A stretch of 64,000 bases of DNA from Xylaria sp. FL1777. Taxonomy: Eukaryota; Ascomycota; Sordariomycetes; Xylariales; Xylariaceae. The position numbers and the translations under genes were made by a program. Positions 21,081-34,776 of this stretch are shown one piece after another. The notes under the pieces are model-generated. The model worked only from the letters and a program-made list of their open reading frames with translations, was not told the origin of the DNA and made no database searches. The stretch lies in assembly GCA_022578965.1 (NCBI GenBank), contig MU400528.1:248001-312000 (forward strand), given 5' to 3'. Numbering within the stretch: position 1 is the first letter of the stretch; each line of letters begins with the position of its first letter.

Positions 21081-23712
21081 ATGGCCCTCAGCGTCGGGAG
21101 TTTCTTCCCGCAACTTGCCGGCCTGTCCCTCGATTCGCCAGAAGAGCGACCCGTTACCCTCGGCGGCCAAAGCTTCACACATTGCTGTCTGATTGCCCTC
21201 AATGAGTCGCTTATCGTCCGGGACGGAAATCTCTCCTATGCTAGTCCCTCGTTCGTGGACCCTGCCGTCTCTATACAGGACTTGATATCCGCAGCTCAGA
21301 ATGATACGTTTCCATGTGGCGCCGAGTTTACCGGCGACTTGGGCGGCGCGCCAGTTATAAGTGGTACGTAGATCTACGCTCGTCCTGGATAAAGCCACAT
21401 ACTACGCTACCTTGATGTTTTCCTCCATTCTCTGCGTTATGCTCATGCATACGCACGTCTCACTTAAGCGACTATCTCTAACGAAAAATAGTGACGTACA
21501 ACTGGTGCGTAGACAAGTGCCCAGGCTGGGAGATCTCGCACTTCAACGTCCTGCAGCAATGGGTCGGCCCCCTGGTGCAGTTCATCGTGCCGTGTCTGGC
21601 ATTCTGCACCAACGTCCCGCGGACCAGGAAGCTCGGAATCCCGGACATCGTGTTCCGCGGCCATCCCCGGACCGTCGTCGGCCTCGCGACGTACTGGGTG
21701 CGGCTCCTGGGCGCCCTGACGCTCATGCTGCTCGACACGGTGGTGTGGCTGTCCATCTGCTTCGCGTTCGCGGGCCCCATGCTCCTGAGCGCTGTGTACG
21801 AGTACGCGCTCGACCGCAAGGTCCTGGAGTTCCTCTCGCCGCCCAAGGGCGAGTCCCCGCAGATCCCGATGAGACTGCGGGCGCAGCTGCTGCTCGCCGT
21901 CGTGTGCGGGAATATCCGCATGGCCATGCGCGAGAGGTCTGATTCGGACTCTGGCGAGGATGGTGGCCGTGCTTACGTCGATGGCGGCTTGGGCGATTCC
22001 GAGAGCGATAAGACCTCTGTTCCGCATCGGATTGTGCATAATAGTATCTGGAAGCGCATCATGACTATGGTGGATGAGTACGAGATGTCGAGGCTAAATG
22101 GAGATGCGGGCGTGCTGCAGGTGGTCTCGCTGCCTACTAAGCTTAAGTCTTTGCTGAATTCACAGGCTAGGTGAGTTGGCTCGCCTTATTAACTGATTTT
22201 CCCTCAGTTTGCTCATTCTTGTGGCCTGGTAGCTTTGGATCTACTGTCGGAGCTTCGATCCTGTTCTTTGTCGGTGGGTTTATCTACACCGTCATTGACA
22301 GCGAGAGCAGCTTGGGCGACAACGATACCGCCCATGCTTTGGCGTTCGGCATGTGTAAGTATTCTACTTCCTGACTACATTATCAATCGTACTCGGCATA
22401 ATCTGGCTTTGGCTCCCAGCTGACCTGCTTCCTAATCTCGACAGGGTGGATGGTGATACCATACCTGGCAATTATAGCCTGCGCTATGCTCGCAGCCAAC
22501 AGTCCCAGCACCCTGGACGCCATTGTGTATGACGGCACCAACACGGCGCTGCCAGACAAATATGAGATGAGTTTCCTAAAATGGCGAATCGAGAAGGCGA
22601 AGACGTATAAACCCCTTGCCACAATCCTGCGCTTGGTCGAGGGGTATAATCCAGTTGAGCTGGCGTTCGAAGGTCGTTTCCGTACTGTGAAGCTTTGGAA
22701 ACGAGGCCTGAATAAACGCCAGTGGGTGCAGGAGGCTGTCAACGATTATGAGGCGTCGATGACGATTCACCGGCTGGGAAAGGGCATAGGGGCTGAGAAA
22801 CTGCGCGCTCAACTTACGCTTAATGCGCAGGATTGCTCCTATGTTGCTGTTAGTTCGCTATTTTTGGTTCTTTCACCGACTGCGTTGGCGTTCCTTTTGT
22901 CATATAACACGCCGCGTGCTGGTCTTTCTGTAAGTCTCACTGCATTGCCTGAAGTTCCCCTTGCGTTGATTTAATTTTACCCTTCTTCCCTGGGCAAATC
23001 TACTTTGATTGATTGCCTTCAGTTACCGAGTGGAAGAAAGGAAGAAGGTTCTGCTAATAAGAGACTCTGTGTTGCATAGTGTCGTAGCCTCGTATACGTA
23101 GTCTACGCGCTCAGTCAGGTGTGCGAGATGATCTTATGGGCCCTGGCAGCACGGCTGCGGATAAAATACGGCACACGTTGGTCTGAGACGGCACCTATCG
23201 CTAAGCGTTTCTGTTGGTACGGACAGGTGTTCGTGGGATTCTTCGCCGTCTTCGCCGCTGTTGGCGGGACAATGTTACAATTGATTGGGGCGTATAGAAA
23301 TTGTCTATGCCAAGTGAGTCCTATCCCTGCCTGCGTCTACAAACCTGGCCATTATTATCACTTCCCCATTCACTGTCTCGTTTAGATTGGCCGGTGGATT
23401 TGATTACATCTCGGGTATTATATAGTGTCCTATCCATGGGACGAGATGTGCATAGAGATGCTTATTTTCCTTTCTCTACTATAGGTTCCCGCGACATACT
23501 GGCCCTACCTCAGCGGTCCAGAAGCGTATTTCCCAATAAGTACGAATAGCCAAGCCGCCATCGAAGCTGCCGATGCCTGGTGGACCGTCACTGGTAGCAC
23601 GTCAGTGGGCCTGATAAGTATCATCACAGCGTTGGCTTGGTGGCATCAGCGCCGGTTACGGAAGATATTTAAGGAGGAGGCGGACAAGCTGGAAGTTGAT
23701 GAGATATATTGA
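21081..23712 (+). CDS. Fungal multipass membrane protein of unknown function
   Basis: Six exons (21081-21363, 21492-22170, 22233-22354, 22445-22929, 23080-23313, 23485-23712) give about 676 residues. Donors are GTACGT, GTGAGT or GTAAGT and the phases match. The N-terminal 100 residues are non-membrane and contain several cysteines, then 'YNWCVDKCPGW' precedes the first hydrophobic segment. About eight hydrophobic stretches follow, including 'VGPLVQFIVPCLAFC', 'LLGALTLMLLDTVVWL', 'GASILFFVGGFIYTV', 'MVIPYLAIIACAML', 'SLFLVLSPTALAFLL', 'FVGFFAVFAAVGGTML' and a last one before the basic C-terminal tail. A charged cytosolic-type loop with acidic Ser/Asp residues lies between the second and third groups. 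I recognise this as a type of protein widespread in Pezizomycotina but know no function. The third intron and the 171-base fifth intron are the least certain junctions. Confidence 0.75.
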
Positions 23713-24003
23713 ATTTGGCAAGGTACAAAAAGGGGCGGCGTTATTCACAGAAACTGGATATTAGCACGTGACTGCGTTATTGAGGTCTTACCGAAGACGG
23801 TTGAAATCTAATGGGTTTATCGAATGCATCGTAGATATATATACAGATGTGGCTGTTGCAGTGCCATCTCAGATAAAAGTATTGCAACACCAGTGCAGGA
23901 AATTCCCATTTAGGGTAGAACTCCGAATAATGCAGGAACCGATATATGGGTATCTCGACTTTTCCGAACCAGCAACGCCAATGCCACTCAGAAAACAAAC
24001 CAT

Positions 24004-25762
24004 CTACTCTTCTAGGCTAAAGTCCCAAGGCTTGAAAGCAGCCTTGAATTTGTCGACATCCTCAATCTCCTCCGCGGTGGACTGGACAACATCACGCCAA
24101 GATAATCGGGCCTCGAGGCCAAGGAGCTTTGCCATAACTCGACGGCCAAATTGAAGATCAAATCGGAAGCTTTCGTCTAGCCGCAGAACGAGCTCCTTGC
24201 TCTGAATACTGGAATCCCCATCGTCGGACCAGATCCACACGCGGAAGAAATCGCTCGGCTCACTAGTAGCGGACCCGAGATCTGTTTCCTGAAAAGGGGG
24301 GTATTTTTGGTTCTCGGCTTCGACTTTGAAACCAGCCTCGACAAGACCCTTGCGAATCAGGTGATGTGATACGGGCATAAACTGCCAGTGGATATGAATG
24401 CCCTTTTGGCGGCTGATTTCCCAGGTAACTGCGCCGAGTGTGTGCTTTGACTGTGAAGCTACCATAGCTTGCATAGCTTCCTTGAACCGGGTCATCTCTT
24501 TGAAAACACTTTCAGCGTCGGTGCCCATTGCCTGGAAAGTTGGCTCGTGAGAGAATGGGATGATCAATTGGTGGCAAGGGAAGGAGAGACCAGAAGAGGC
24601 AAAATGATCCTGGCTGGGCAAGGGGCCCTTAGCGGTAGTCACATACGCTTCTGTGCCGATGCAGCAAATCATGTGCGTGTCTACTTCTACGTTACTAAGA
24701 CAGAAGAAACAGTGGTCTGGGCCAGGGGGAGGTTCGCGCTTGAGCTTTTTGTGCCGGCCGCCACCACGTCGATCATGACTGTTGGCGAATCGGTTGAACT
24801 GTCCCTCATCATCCGGTGCCGCGCGCTTTCTTGCGCTAGATAGGAAGGGAGAAGAAGTGCAGCCAACAGGCACAGAAGTGATGGACTCTCCAGGTGTGAT
24901 GTTGAAGGCATAGAGAGCTTTGGCTTTGGAAGAGTTGCCAAAGGGCGCAAGCGATATGAATCGTGATATGGCTTTGCTATCGGATTCGTCATCAGTGGGA
25001 GGATGTAAGAACGGTTCGCGCTCGTAGAAAAATGCGGTAGGTGATGCCGAGAAGTGGTATCGCGGTTTCAGTGCGGCGCATAGCTCTGCTATCTCCTCTG
25101 AAGCTAGGATGGCCTCCCTGTTTTCGGGCGCAATCGCGACCGTGGAGTTGGCTGTAACAGCCGCAGGCCATGAAGTAGTAAGGAGGATATCCGCCTTGTT
25201 GGCACCTCGCAATGCCTTCGCGTCGCCTACTGTATGGAACGGAAGGTGTTGGTCCTTGGACTGGCCACCAACTATAGATGCATCTAGAGCACCCCCTAAG
25301 GTGACGATGCGTACCCCGTCCGAAGTCTTGGTCGTGCTGCGCTTTCCGAGGAAATGGAGGTTTTCGCAAATCTATATAGATAATTATCAGTACCGAGAAT
25401 TGACGACGTTGCACAGACTGGTATGATTCAACTCTTACATCTTCATCCTTCTGAATGCGCTCAACTACTGCTTGGGGTAGAGGTGTTGTGCCGATCGTGA
25501 AGTAGGTTGAAAGAGGCACACGAATGGTGCCATCAAGAAGTTTGTGAACAGTCTCATCGTCCTGATCAACGTCGAAGAGATTTCCGGTGACAATGGCGAA
25601 GGAGAAGTTCTGCTTCTTATGCAATGCCTCGAGCTTTGTGAATGCCTCCTGAAGCTTGCCATATACACTTCCCAGTACGATGCTATCAGAATCGTAGTTA
25701 GTAGTCTGCACGTTCTAGAACATCCGCCTGATTATAGTATGGACATACACTTTGGCCGCCAT
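24004..25762 (-). CDS. CWF19-like protein (CWF19L1/Drn1 type)
   Basis: Three exons (25762-25749, 25682-25439, 25371-24004) give 541 residues, close to the size of yeast Drn1 and human CWF19L1. The first exon is only 14 bases: ATG and four further codons split in phase 2, giving the start 'MAAKVIVLGSVYGKL'. The N-terminal half resembles the metallophosphoesterase-like part of the family ('NFSFAIVTGNLFDV', later 'GVRIVTLGGALDASIVGG'). The C-terminal half has the CwfJ signature: 'PPGPDHCFFCLSN', 'HMICCIGTEAYVTTAKGPL', and the HIT-like 'FPCHQLIIPFSHEPT'. A basic segment precedes the CwfJ part. Family members associate with lariat debranching (Dbr1) and spliceosome components in the nucleus. The gene is divergent from UTP20 with a 402-base shared promoter. 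Confidence 0.9.
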
Positions 25763-26164
25763 GACTAGCGACGGGAAGCCGGGGTTCCTGAGGGGGGAGC
25801 TAGGGAAAAGAGGACGCAGAGCTATAAGCCAGTCTAGATGGTGTTCTTGACAGGTGAAGCTGCGAGATTGAACTAAGTAGGTAAGTGCCTAGTCTAGGTA
25901 GATACCTAAAAAACCTAGATAGGAATATAGAGATAAGCTCGATAAGATATGATAAGACTTATTGTTCCTATCTTATCGTATCTTATCGGTTCTTATCTAC
26001 ATGCATTAGCGCTCCCGAGCTTAGAAAAAGTTGAAGTTTGGGGATATCAAAGATGCGATTTCAGTGGTGGGGCGAAGTCTCGCAACTCTCATTATCTAGG
26101 TAGACTCTCTACACTACCTACCCAATTGTACGCCCGGCAGACCCTGCACTGGAAGGCAGCCAAG
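25763..26164. promoter_or_regulatory. Bidirectional promoter between CWF19L1-like gene and UTP20
   Basis: The two start codons are 402 bases apart and point away from each other. The middle holds a 17-base inverted repeat with one mismatch: CGATAAGATATGATAAG at 25940-25956 and its partner at 25972-25988, separated by 15 bases. In all there are three GATAAG and three CTTATC cores within 70 bases. TAGGTA/ACCTA motifs flank it at 25878-25925 and 26096-26125. GATA factors bind GATAAG in fungi. Whether one does so here is untested. Confidence 0.6.
25940..25988. repeat. Inverted repeat built of GATAAG cores
   Basis: Left arm 25940-25956, right arm 25972-25988, spacer of 15 bases, one mismatch between arms. 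A further GATAAG (25932-25937) and CTTATC (25992-25997) extend the symmetry on both sides. Confidence 0.85.
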
Positions 26165-29100
26165 ATGCCGTCAGTACAGTCCGGGCGCGTTTTCAAGTCC
26201 CGGAAGGGCAAAACTGGGGGCACTCCCCATCAGAAGAATCACCGATGGGAGTCCTTCTCGAACAAGATATCCAAGCTCCATTCCCTCGATCCCCTACGAC
26301 GAGTGCGCCGCCATGACCTCGACGCCGAAGATCTCGAGGCGACCACTTCCTATCTTAGAAACGGGCTGGAGAAATGGGCCGAGCTCAATCTCTCGAAAGG
26401 CTTCACCTCCTTCAAGAGGGAGTTGCAACCCCTCTGTGATAGTCTCCCTCAGATACTACATTTCGAGGGGCGCATCATGGATCTACTCGAGAAATATATC
26501 TCCCTGCAGGATTTGGAGTCATTGGAGCCCTTGTTCGACCTGCTGACCGCCTTTGCGCACGACCTAGGCACGCGGTTCGAGAAGCACTACCCACGGGCCC
26601 TTTCTCTAATCATCCAAGTCGCCAGCCGGCCTCAAGATGCGGCCGTTGTAGAGTGGACGTTTGCCTGTCTCGCTTTTCTCTTCAAATACCTCTCAAAACT
26701 TCTCGTTCCGGACTTGCGGCCTACCTACGACTTGCTTGCGCCTCTGCTCGGAAAGGGCCGAAACGCTGCTCACATTACGAGGTTTGCTGCGGAGGCATTG
26801 AGCTTCTTGGTCAAAAAGGCTGCAGCCCCGGCGAACAGGGAGAAGGCGCTAACTCCATTTATTCAGCATGTGCGTGACGACTTTACTGCCAGCAGAGACA
26901 ATCGCAATTTGGAATTGTATTATCATGGACTCATGACCATGTTTGCCGAGGCAGTGAAGGGCCAAGGCCGTGGTATACATACAACCGGACCTGACATTGT
27001 CAAAACTCTGGTGTGCTCTGTGCCGAACGACCAGTGCCTTTCTCTGGAGCCGATAAACTGGTCTGAGGTTGTTTGCGGCGTACTTGTGAGCTTGGTTCAT
27101 CACACAACGGCCGAGACATTTAGCTCGATTCCCAAAGCGATCACCGACGCAGCCACGAGCGACGAAGCCCGAGCTCAATTCCCTCTGCGTAATGTTCTCT
27201 ATATCAGGTGTTTGGGAATAGTATCGGGCGTCAGGAAGGGGACCCGTATCGTCGACTGGCAGCTCGTTCTTGGTAGTTTACTGCAATGTCTCGAGCCTAT
27301 TTCAAAGAGTGCGAAAGTTCCAGAGACAGCCGAGTCGACAGCTATATGGCAACAACTACTAGTGAATACAGCGATAATATGGCAACAAGCACCGATGGAC
27401 ATATTAATTCCCTACATTACTGAATTCACTGCTGTAATGAATCGTGAGCCATTGATAGGTTGGTTCATACCATACTGCTCATACTTCTCCGACTTGGACT
27501 CTATTCGCTTTCGCAGCGTATTTCTTAAGTCGTTTCAAAAGTAAGGTGATACATTGCATACCAATCATATAGTAAAGAAAGAGACTAATTGGAATGTCAG
27601 ATTTGTGGTTCAACACTGGTCACAGAGTTCGAACGAAGACATGCTCTGCGTGTTTCTGCCACGTATGATTGAATCTCGGGCTTTACCATGTGTTGGCGAT
27701 GCGGACACCTTTTCCTTGCCACAGTCGTGGCAGGATCAAATTGTCACCAAATTTGAGCGATTGGAGGTTTCCCCTTTCCCTGAGCAGGGCGCATCTGGCG
27801 CATATGATAAGGACCCGAAAATATGGCGTGACCGATGCTTGCCCAAATACTCTGCCCTGCTGCGCCTTCTGGAGTTGACGACTGTTCGACCATCGACTAT
27901 TGGGCCTATTGCCGACGTACTATTGAGAAAGCTAAAGCTTGCGTTGAGGCCGTCGCAGTCCCCACTCACTGAAGAAGCCCGCTTTGTTGTCAGTCAAGGT
28001 TTTTCTGCCTATCTTCGAATGAGTAAGGCGTCTGGGCAGCTTGACTATTCTCTGGCTCCTCTTCTCAGAGCAGCTACTCCTAGATATTATCGCTTAACAG
28101 GGTTTCTAGAGGCGATGCTCGAATATGAGACAATGAATGGTCGTGGCGAGGATCGGAGTCCTCAGTCCCAGAGCGAGGAAAGTGTCGGCCATGAGGGAGG
28201 GCTCGATCTATTTCTTCAATGCCTTGTTCAAAGTTTATCAATGCCATCGCATGATCACCGAATAACCTGCTTACGCCTACTTACCAAGCTTGATTCGGCG
28301 CCGGACGAGTTAGGCTGCCTTGCGCTTATGCTACAAACCGAAGAGACGCCCGTGGATCTTCAGAACATTAGGACCTTATCAATGCATATCCGCAACCTTG
28401 CGGTTGTGTATCCTAATCTGAGCGAAAAGTCCTGGCTCCGTCATGCCGTCCCATATTTTCTCTTTGGGCTTACGACCGTTCGAGTGACGCCTATTTGGGA
28501 TTCTGCAATTGAAGCTTTACAACAAATTGGCCAAACGAAATGTGCAGATGACATCATTTGTGACATTGCATTCAAGTGGATTGACATACCATCAAAGCGT
28601 TGGGACGGCTCTTCAAAGGTGCCTGCCACTTCATCACGTTTCGGCCAAACTGAGTTCGAATGCAGAAATCTCTCAAGCCTCCACAGCCAAGCCGAGGATG
28701 CGGACCATGTGATCAATAATGCAGTTGATATTATTCTGGAGTCTTTCGAAAAGGGCCAAGAAATGGTCCCAGATACCCCTTCTAATGCACGCTCGCAAGC
28801 GCTCAAAGTCTTTTTAGCTGCTCCTGCTCTTGCAGAAAAGAGATCTCGAAAGCTAGTCCCTATATTTCTTTCATGGAACTCAAATTCAGAGGAAGATGAT
28901 ATGCAGGAGGAAGCAAGTGAAGACGATGTTGATACATCATGGTCTCTTTTCGATAAGAAAACTTTGATTGCAGTGTTTGCCCAATTCTCCAACCCTAAAG
29001 TACTGTTCCAAAGCCAGCAAGTCTATGATGCATTACTTGTATTACTTTCAAATGGCGATATCGAGATACAGAAGTCTGCTCTTAAGGCTATTTTAACGTG

Positions 29101-32100
29101 GAAGCAGGAAGGTGTGAAGCCTTACCAAGAAAGCTTGGAGTATCTACTAGATGAAGCACGATTTAAAAATGAGCTCACAGTGATTTTCCAAGGGGATAAT
29201 CAAATTCAGCCGGAACATCGGGCTGAGGCGATGCCCGTGTTGCTTCGACTTCTGTACGGCCGGACCATCTCCAAGAAGGGTATTGCAAGTGGTCGGCGTG
29301 GCCTGCAAGCAAACCGCCTCGCTGTCTTGAGACAGCTTACCGTTGAGGACATGGGAAGCTTTCTTGATATCTCGCTTGGAAATCTCCGCAATCTGCATTT
29401 GGTAGTAGAAAGCGCTTTGTGCGACGACATTTTTCAACGAGATTTCATGTCCATTCGAAAAGAGGTCGGCTTTCTCAATATGATGGAAGCTATGATCAAT
29501 GAGCTTGGAACGAGTGTCTTGAATTATATGGATCGGATTCTCCCGGCAATTTTATACTGCTTGGTGTCATCCTGTCGAAAGTTGCAAAAAGCTGCCGACG
29601 AGGAAAAAGAGGAAGAGGCACCAACGCCGAATTCATTCTTACGAACTATTCGCAGTACTTCGCTAAAATGTATCATCTCATTACTCCAAAACGCTCCCGG
29701 CTTCGACTGGACTCCTTATCGCGAGGTTTTAGTTAAGGAAGCCATAAGTCCACGCGTCGAGAAATTTGCTATGGAGAATACCCAAGGAATATCTGTAATT
29801 CTACATTTCCTCTCGACGATCTCACAATTACCAAAAATAGCATTATTTCTAACTGTCGATGACCGAATCATAGGCAAATTAATGGATTTGGTAGCCTTTG
29901 CTAAGTCCAAAGACGACGTTAGAATCTTTTCTCTCGGGATTCTGCGCAATATAATCAAGCTATCGCAGCTCCCAGCCACTGAATGTGAATTCAATGAGCT
30001 GATCGTAGAGGAACTTATTGAACCTAATGTTAACATGATCTTGGAAAGGGTCGGTCAAGTTCTCAAGACCGAACAAAACATTGGAAGAGATCTTCTCTTG
30101 GCATGCATTGAGGCTGTGGTTGAACTGTCTCCAATGGTCAAGAAGTCCCATCACGTTGGAACATTGATCAATGTTGCCGTATTTCTGCTTGACCAACCAT
30201 CCAAAACTGTCAGCCCGAAAGTCAAAAGTGCTGTCCTCCTTATGCTTGAACGTTTTCTTGCATTAGATGAGATGGCTTATGAGCATAACCTATTAGATCA
30301 AATTTACTCAACAGTCGCGTCATTATACAGCTTCTTCCGGGATCGACCAAGCCGCGAGACTCTCTCAAATGTCCTCGCGGTTTTGCTTCGCCGACAAAAC
30401 GGGGCAGTTGAAATTTTCGAATTATGTGCAGATATGAACGCCTTCCGCCGCAACCGCATCGACGAACCTGATTATAACAAACGCCTGGCAGCGTTCAATA
30501 TGATATTGCGGCCTAGGGAGACGTCATTTACATTACGGGACTGGGAGCCATTGATACACAATATGATATTTTACATGAAGCATGATGAAGAATACGGTGT
30601 GCTTTCATCGAATTCCGCGGACGGCCTTTGCAGTTTCATTGATGCCGTTGCTGTTTCAACAGGCGAGGAAGATGAAGGCTTTCGCAAGACACTTTCCACC
30701 GTAGTTTTGCCGTCGTTGTACTCTAATGCCAAGGAACTATCGGAAACTGTTCGGCGAGAGACTATGAGGGTGGTGGGATACCTAATCTCTCGGATGCCAT
30801 CTTGGAGCCCGATTTCCGATCTCGCGACCCTTAATCCCGTACCAGACGAGAAAGATCCAGATCCTAGCTTCTTCAGCAATATTTTGAATCCTGCCGCGCT
30901 AAGACAGATGCGAGCGTTGCAGCTACTGTCTAAAGTTAGTGTTCATGCTACTTTGAGTAGTAAACATGTGGCACATTTTTTCATGCCTCTTCTAGAGCAC
31001 TTCATCTTCAACCGCCAGGGCGACAGTGATGACCACGGAGTAGGTGCTCAGGCAGCAACTACCATATCGGATTTAGCCTTTTCCCTGGAGTGGCCGCAAT
31101 ATCGATCAATCTTGCGCCGATACATTGGCTACGTCGAGACGAAGCCTGAAGCTCATAAACAGCTAATCAGGCTCCTCGGCAAGTTTGTTGACACTCTCAC
31201 ATCTGCATCAGACGAGAAGAACTCAGAGAAAACAGACTTCGGCAATCCGTCGAATCGCAAATCGAAACTATCTAGTACACTACCTGCTATTGAGAAATTC
31301 AATGAGGACGTTCTTTCTAACATCCTGCCGCCTCTTCTAACTTACATGCACGAAAAGGATGAAGCAAATGTCAGCTCGCGTGTTCCTGTTGGAATCATTG
31401 TTGTTAAAACTCTTAAACTCCTTCCTGAGGAATCTTTGAATCAGAATTTGCCTGGCATCCTTACAGATATATGCCACATTCTTCGAAGCAAGGCATTAGA
31501 ATCCAGAGACATGGCGCGAGATACGCTATCCAAGATGACATCATTGTTAGGGCCATCGTATCTTGGGTTTGTGTTGAGAGAGCTTAGGGGAGCGTTGACC
31601 TCAGGCTATCAGCTCCATGTTCTGTCTTACACCATGCATACCATCCTGGTAGCGACCATACCTCAATTCCAGCCAGGAGACATCGATTACTGTCTCGACG
31701 ATATGATGGCCATCATCATGGATGATATTTTTGGTATTATTGGCCAGGAGAAAGATGCTGAAGGATACACAAGCAAAACGAAAGAGATCAAGAGTAGCAA
31801 GAGCCAGGATTCTATGGAGCTGATTGCTCGAACTGCTTCGATCAACCGCCTAGGTGACCTCATTAGTCCCCTCCGTTCCCTATTACTTGAAAAACTCGAC
31901 CTCCGAATGGTCCGGAAGATTGATGAGCTACTCTCGAGAATCACAACCGGTCTTTTGGGGAATTCTGCAGCGGCAAGTCGAGATACACTAGTTTTTTGCT
32001 ATGAAGTTGTCCAGCAAGTTTACGCGAGCCAAAACGTTGAAACAGAGCCGAATCTAGATCCTAAAATCAGACGCTACTTGGTCCAGAAGGGTGCAAAGAG

Positions 32101-34249
32101 GAGCGGCGAGCGGAGTAATACAAGCAAATATACGCATAAGCTAGTTCGGTTTGCCGTTGACGTCCTGCGAGCTGTCCTTAAGAAACACGAAAATTTGAGG
32201 AATTCGAGCAATATGATAGGCTTAATACCCATGCTCGGAGACGCCGTGGTTGGAGGAGAAGAGGAAGTCAAAATAGCCACCTTCAAGCTTTTGAACGTAC
32301 TCACCAAAGTTCCTTTCAAGACCGAGGACGCATCAAAGCTGTACAAAGTTGCCGCGAAAGAAGCGACGAAATGCGTTTCGACTTCGACATCATTCGCGGG
32401 AGACCTTGCGCAAGTTTCGTTGAAGTTGATGTCTGTCATACTTCGGGACAGGCGCGATGTAGTTGTCAAAGATGCTACCATTGATATGTTGCTTAGCAAA
32501 CTCAAAGATGATTTGACAGAGCCGCTCTACCGACACGTCACATTTAACTTTTTACGGTCGGTTCTGGACCAGAAGATTGAAACTGCAGCCGTTTATGATA
32601 CTCTGGACTATGTTGGCAGCGTCATGATCACAAACGACGATAAAAACACTCGTGACTTAGCACGAGGGGCATTCTTTCAATTCCTACGGGATTACCCACA
32701 GAAGAAGAACAGATGGGCCAAACAGCTTAGTTTCATCGTTGCCAACTTGAAGTACGAGAGGGAAGGAGGCCGTATCTCTGTCATGGAGGTGATTCACCTC
32801 CTGTTAATGAAGTCAGCAGACGACTTCGTCCAAGAGGTTGCTGCTAATTGTTTCATTCCTCTGGTTTTGGTTTTGGCCAACGACGAGAGCGAAAAATGTC
32901 GCTTAGCTGCTGCTGAGCTCATCAAAGAAATATTCCGCAAAGCCGACAAAGAGCGAACATCTAAGTTTCTAGGCCTTGCACGGAATTGGCTTGAGCAGGA
33001 TGACAACCCTTCAGTTCTTCAACTTGCGGTCCAATCCTTCACACTCTATTTTGAAGCCAGAGAACCCTCATCAAGAGACAAAAGAGATCTAGACCGGCTA
33101 CTGGGCACCGTGGTTAATGTGTTGAGCAACTTCTCCGCCTTCGCGAAAGAAGCAGACCTGATAAAGGTTGTTCTACAAACCATACAAGTTTTGACCCTAA
33201 AGCATCCAACCACTGCTTTAGCCCACGATGAATTATGGCGTTTAACCCCAACACCTTTGTCACATTCAGACATACTTGTTAAGACATCTGCGGCGCAGCT
33301 AATCGTTACGTACTTGACTGACTTCCACAATAGTAACAAGAATGCTGATTACACGCAACGCATTGTTGGGTCACAGGGTCTACAGTTAGATAGAGCTATG
33401 ATCGAACGGCTGATCACAGGTGCTATTAGCATACTAAACCCGGGCGTAATAGCACGCTGGAAGAAGAGGCAGGGCGGGATGTCAGATAGCAGGGATATCA
33501 GTACAATAGGCGGCAAATCAACTACTCTACAAGAAGCAGTTGACTTAGACGAAACATTAGCAACAGAAGCTAGCCGGATTAGTCTCATGCTTAGCAAGTA
33601 CCTGGACACAGGTACTCGGGACACACGGAAAGAGGCACTCGAAGTGAATGGCGACGACACAAATAGGGCAGAAGAGGCAGATAAAGATGAGGACGAAGAC
33701 GACGAGTGGGATGGTCTCGACTCTCAGGATGAGACCGTTTCAGAGCAGCAAATCTCCTTACACAATCTCTGTAGCTGGCTCTCGGACATTCTCGTCGAGG
33801 AGACACGTCCTCGAGCAGCTGCCCTGATCCCCAAGGTCGCGGCCCTCGACATCATCTCGATCCTCGTCGGAACACTACCGGCGGACAGATTACAACCCTC
33901 ATTACACCCGCTACTAATACCGCTACACCAGCTGACGGACCCGTCAATCCCAACTCCATCGACGGTTGACGACGCATTCAAGACACGGCACGAAGCACTC
34001 CGATCTAAAGCGACCGAGACGATGGATGCGCTGCAGCGCAAGTTTGGCACAACAACGTACACGACGGAGCTACTAGCAGTGAGGGAGCGCGCCCGCAGGA
34101 GGCGCGAGGGCCGCTCCCTGAAGCGTAAGATCGAGGCTGTGGCGCAGCCGGAGCGCTTTGGGAAATGGAAACGGGGACGGCTTGAGAAGAAGGTCAAGGG
34201 CAGGAAGGAGAAGGGCATGCAGAATCGGACTCGGAGACACCAGTATTGA
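26165..34249 (+). CDS. UTP20: UTP20, U3 snoRNP/SSU processome HEAT-repeat protein
   Basis: Two exons (26165-27540, 27601-34249) give about 2674 residues, in line with the 2,500-residue yeast protein. The 60-base intron has donor GTAAGG, branch GACTAAT and acceptor GTCAG, and restores the frame at 'FQKFVVQHWS'. The N-terminus is short and basic with 'SGRVFKSRKGKTGG...HRWESFSNKISKLHSLDPLRR', typical of UTP20/DRIM proteins. The whole length is alpha-helical repeat. An acidic Glu/Asp cluster is encoded near 33670-33730, and the C-terminus is strongly basic and suited to nucleolar targeting. Family members act in the 90S pre-ribosome and are needed for early 18S rRNA processing. The ORF upstream of 26165 extends in frame but the first ATG in a good context (AAGATGCC) is used. 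Confidence 0.94.
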
Positions 34250-34776
34250 GTTCCACGGGTTGTAAATAGGTGTCAGAGGGGGGACGGATGGAGATAAATA
34301 AAACGAGGGTGACTACAAAATGTATATGTGATCTAATTAGGGTCGTCCATTTGAGTTGGAAGATATAATTTATTGAGAAAAGATTGATACCCCCACAGGA
34401 TTCAAGGCAGACCAAATTTCTCCGTTTACGAGGGAGTGCACCGTGTGGTATCTCGTACCAATGATGCTTGTTTCCTTACCTAGGTAGCCCTTAAGCACTG
34501 ACTGCAATAGTTATCACTTTGAAACCAGTTGGAAGGGTCATGTCATGTTTCCACGATTTTGAGTCGGGTGGAATGTAACATATATGCAAGACGTCAAGTA
34601 CCGCTTGTCATCAATTTGCTCTTGTCATTCCTCCTTCAAGTTGTCCATTTCTAACAAACTTGACTCGAAATCAAATCTTTTCCAGCGCCGCATTCAAATT
34701 TCTTATTTACACGCTCAACAGGGGGGTGGTAGTACAGAAAGACTACCTAGTATACAAGCACATTATCGGTTTACCA
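34250..34776. other. Convergent 3' region, UTP20 and ZIM17-like gene
   Basis: 527 bases between two stop codons that face each other. AT-rich, one CCTAGGTAG at 34479-34487, no coding sign. Terminators of both genes must lie here. Confidence 0.5.
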
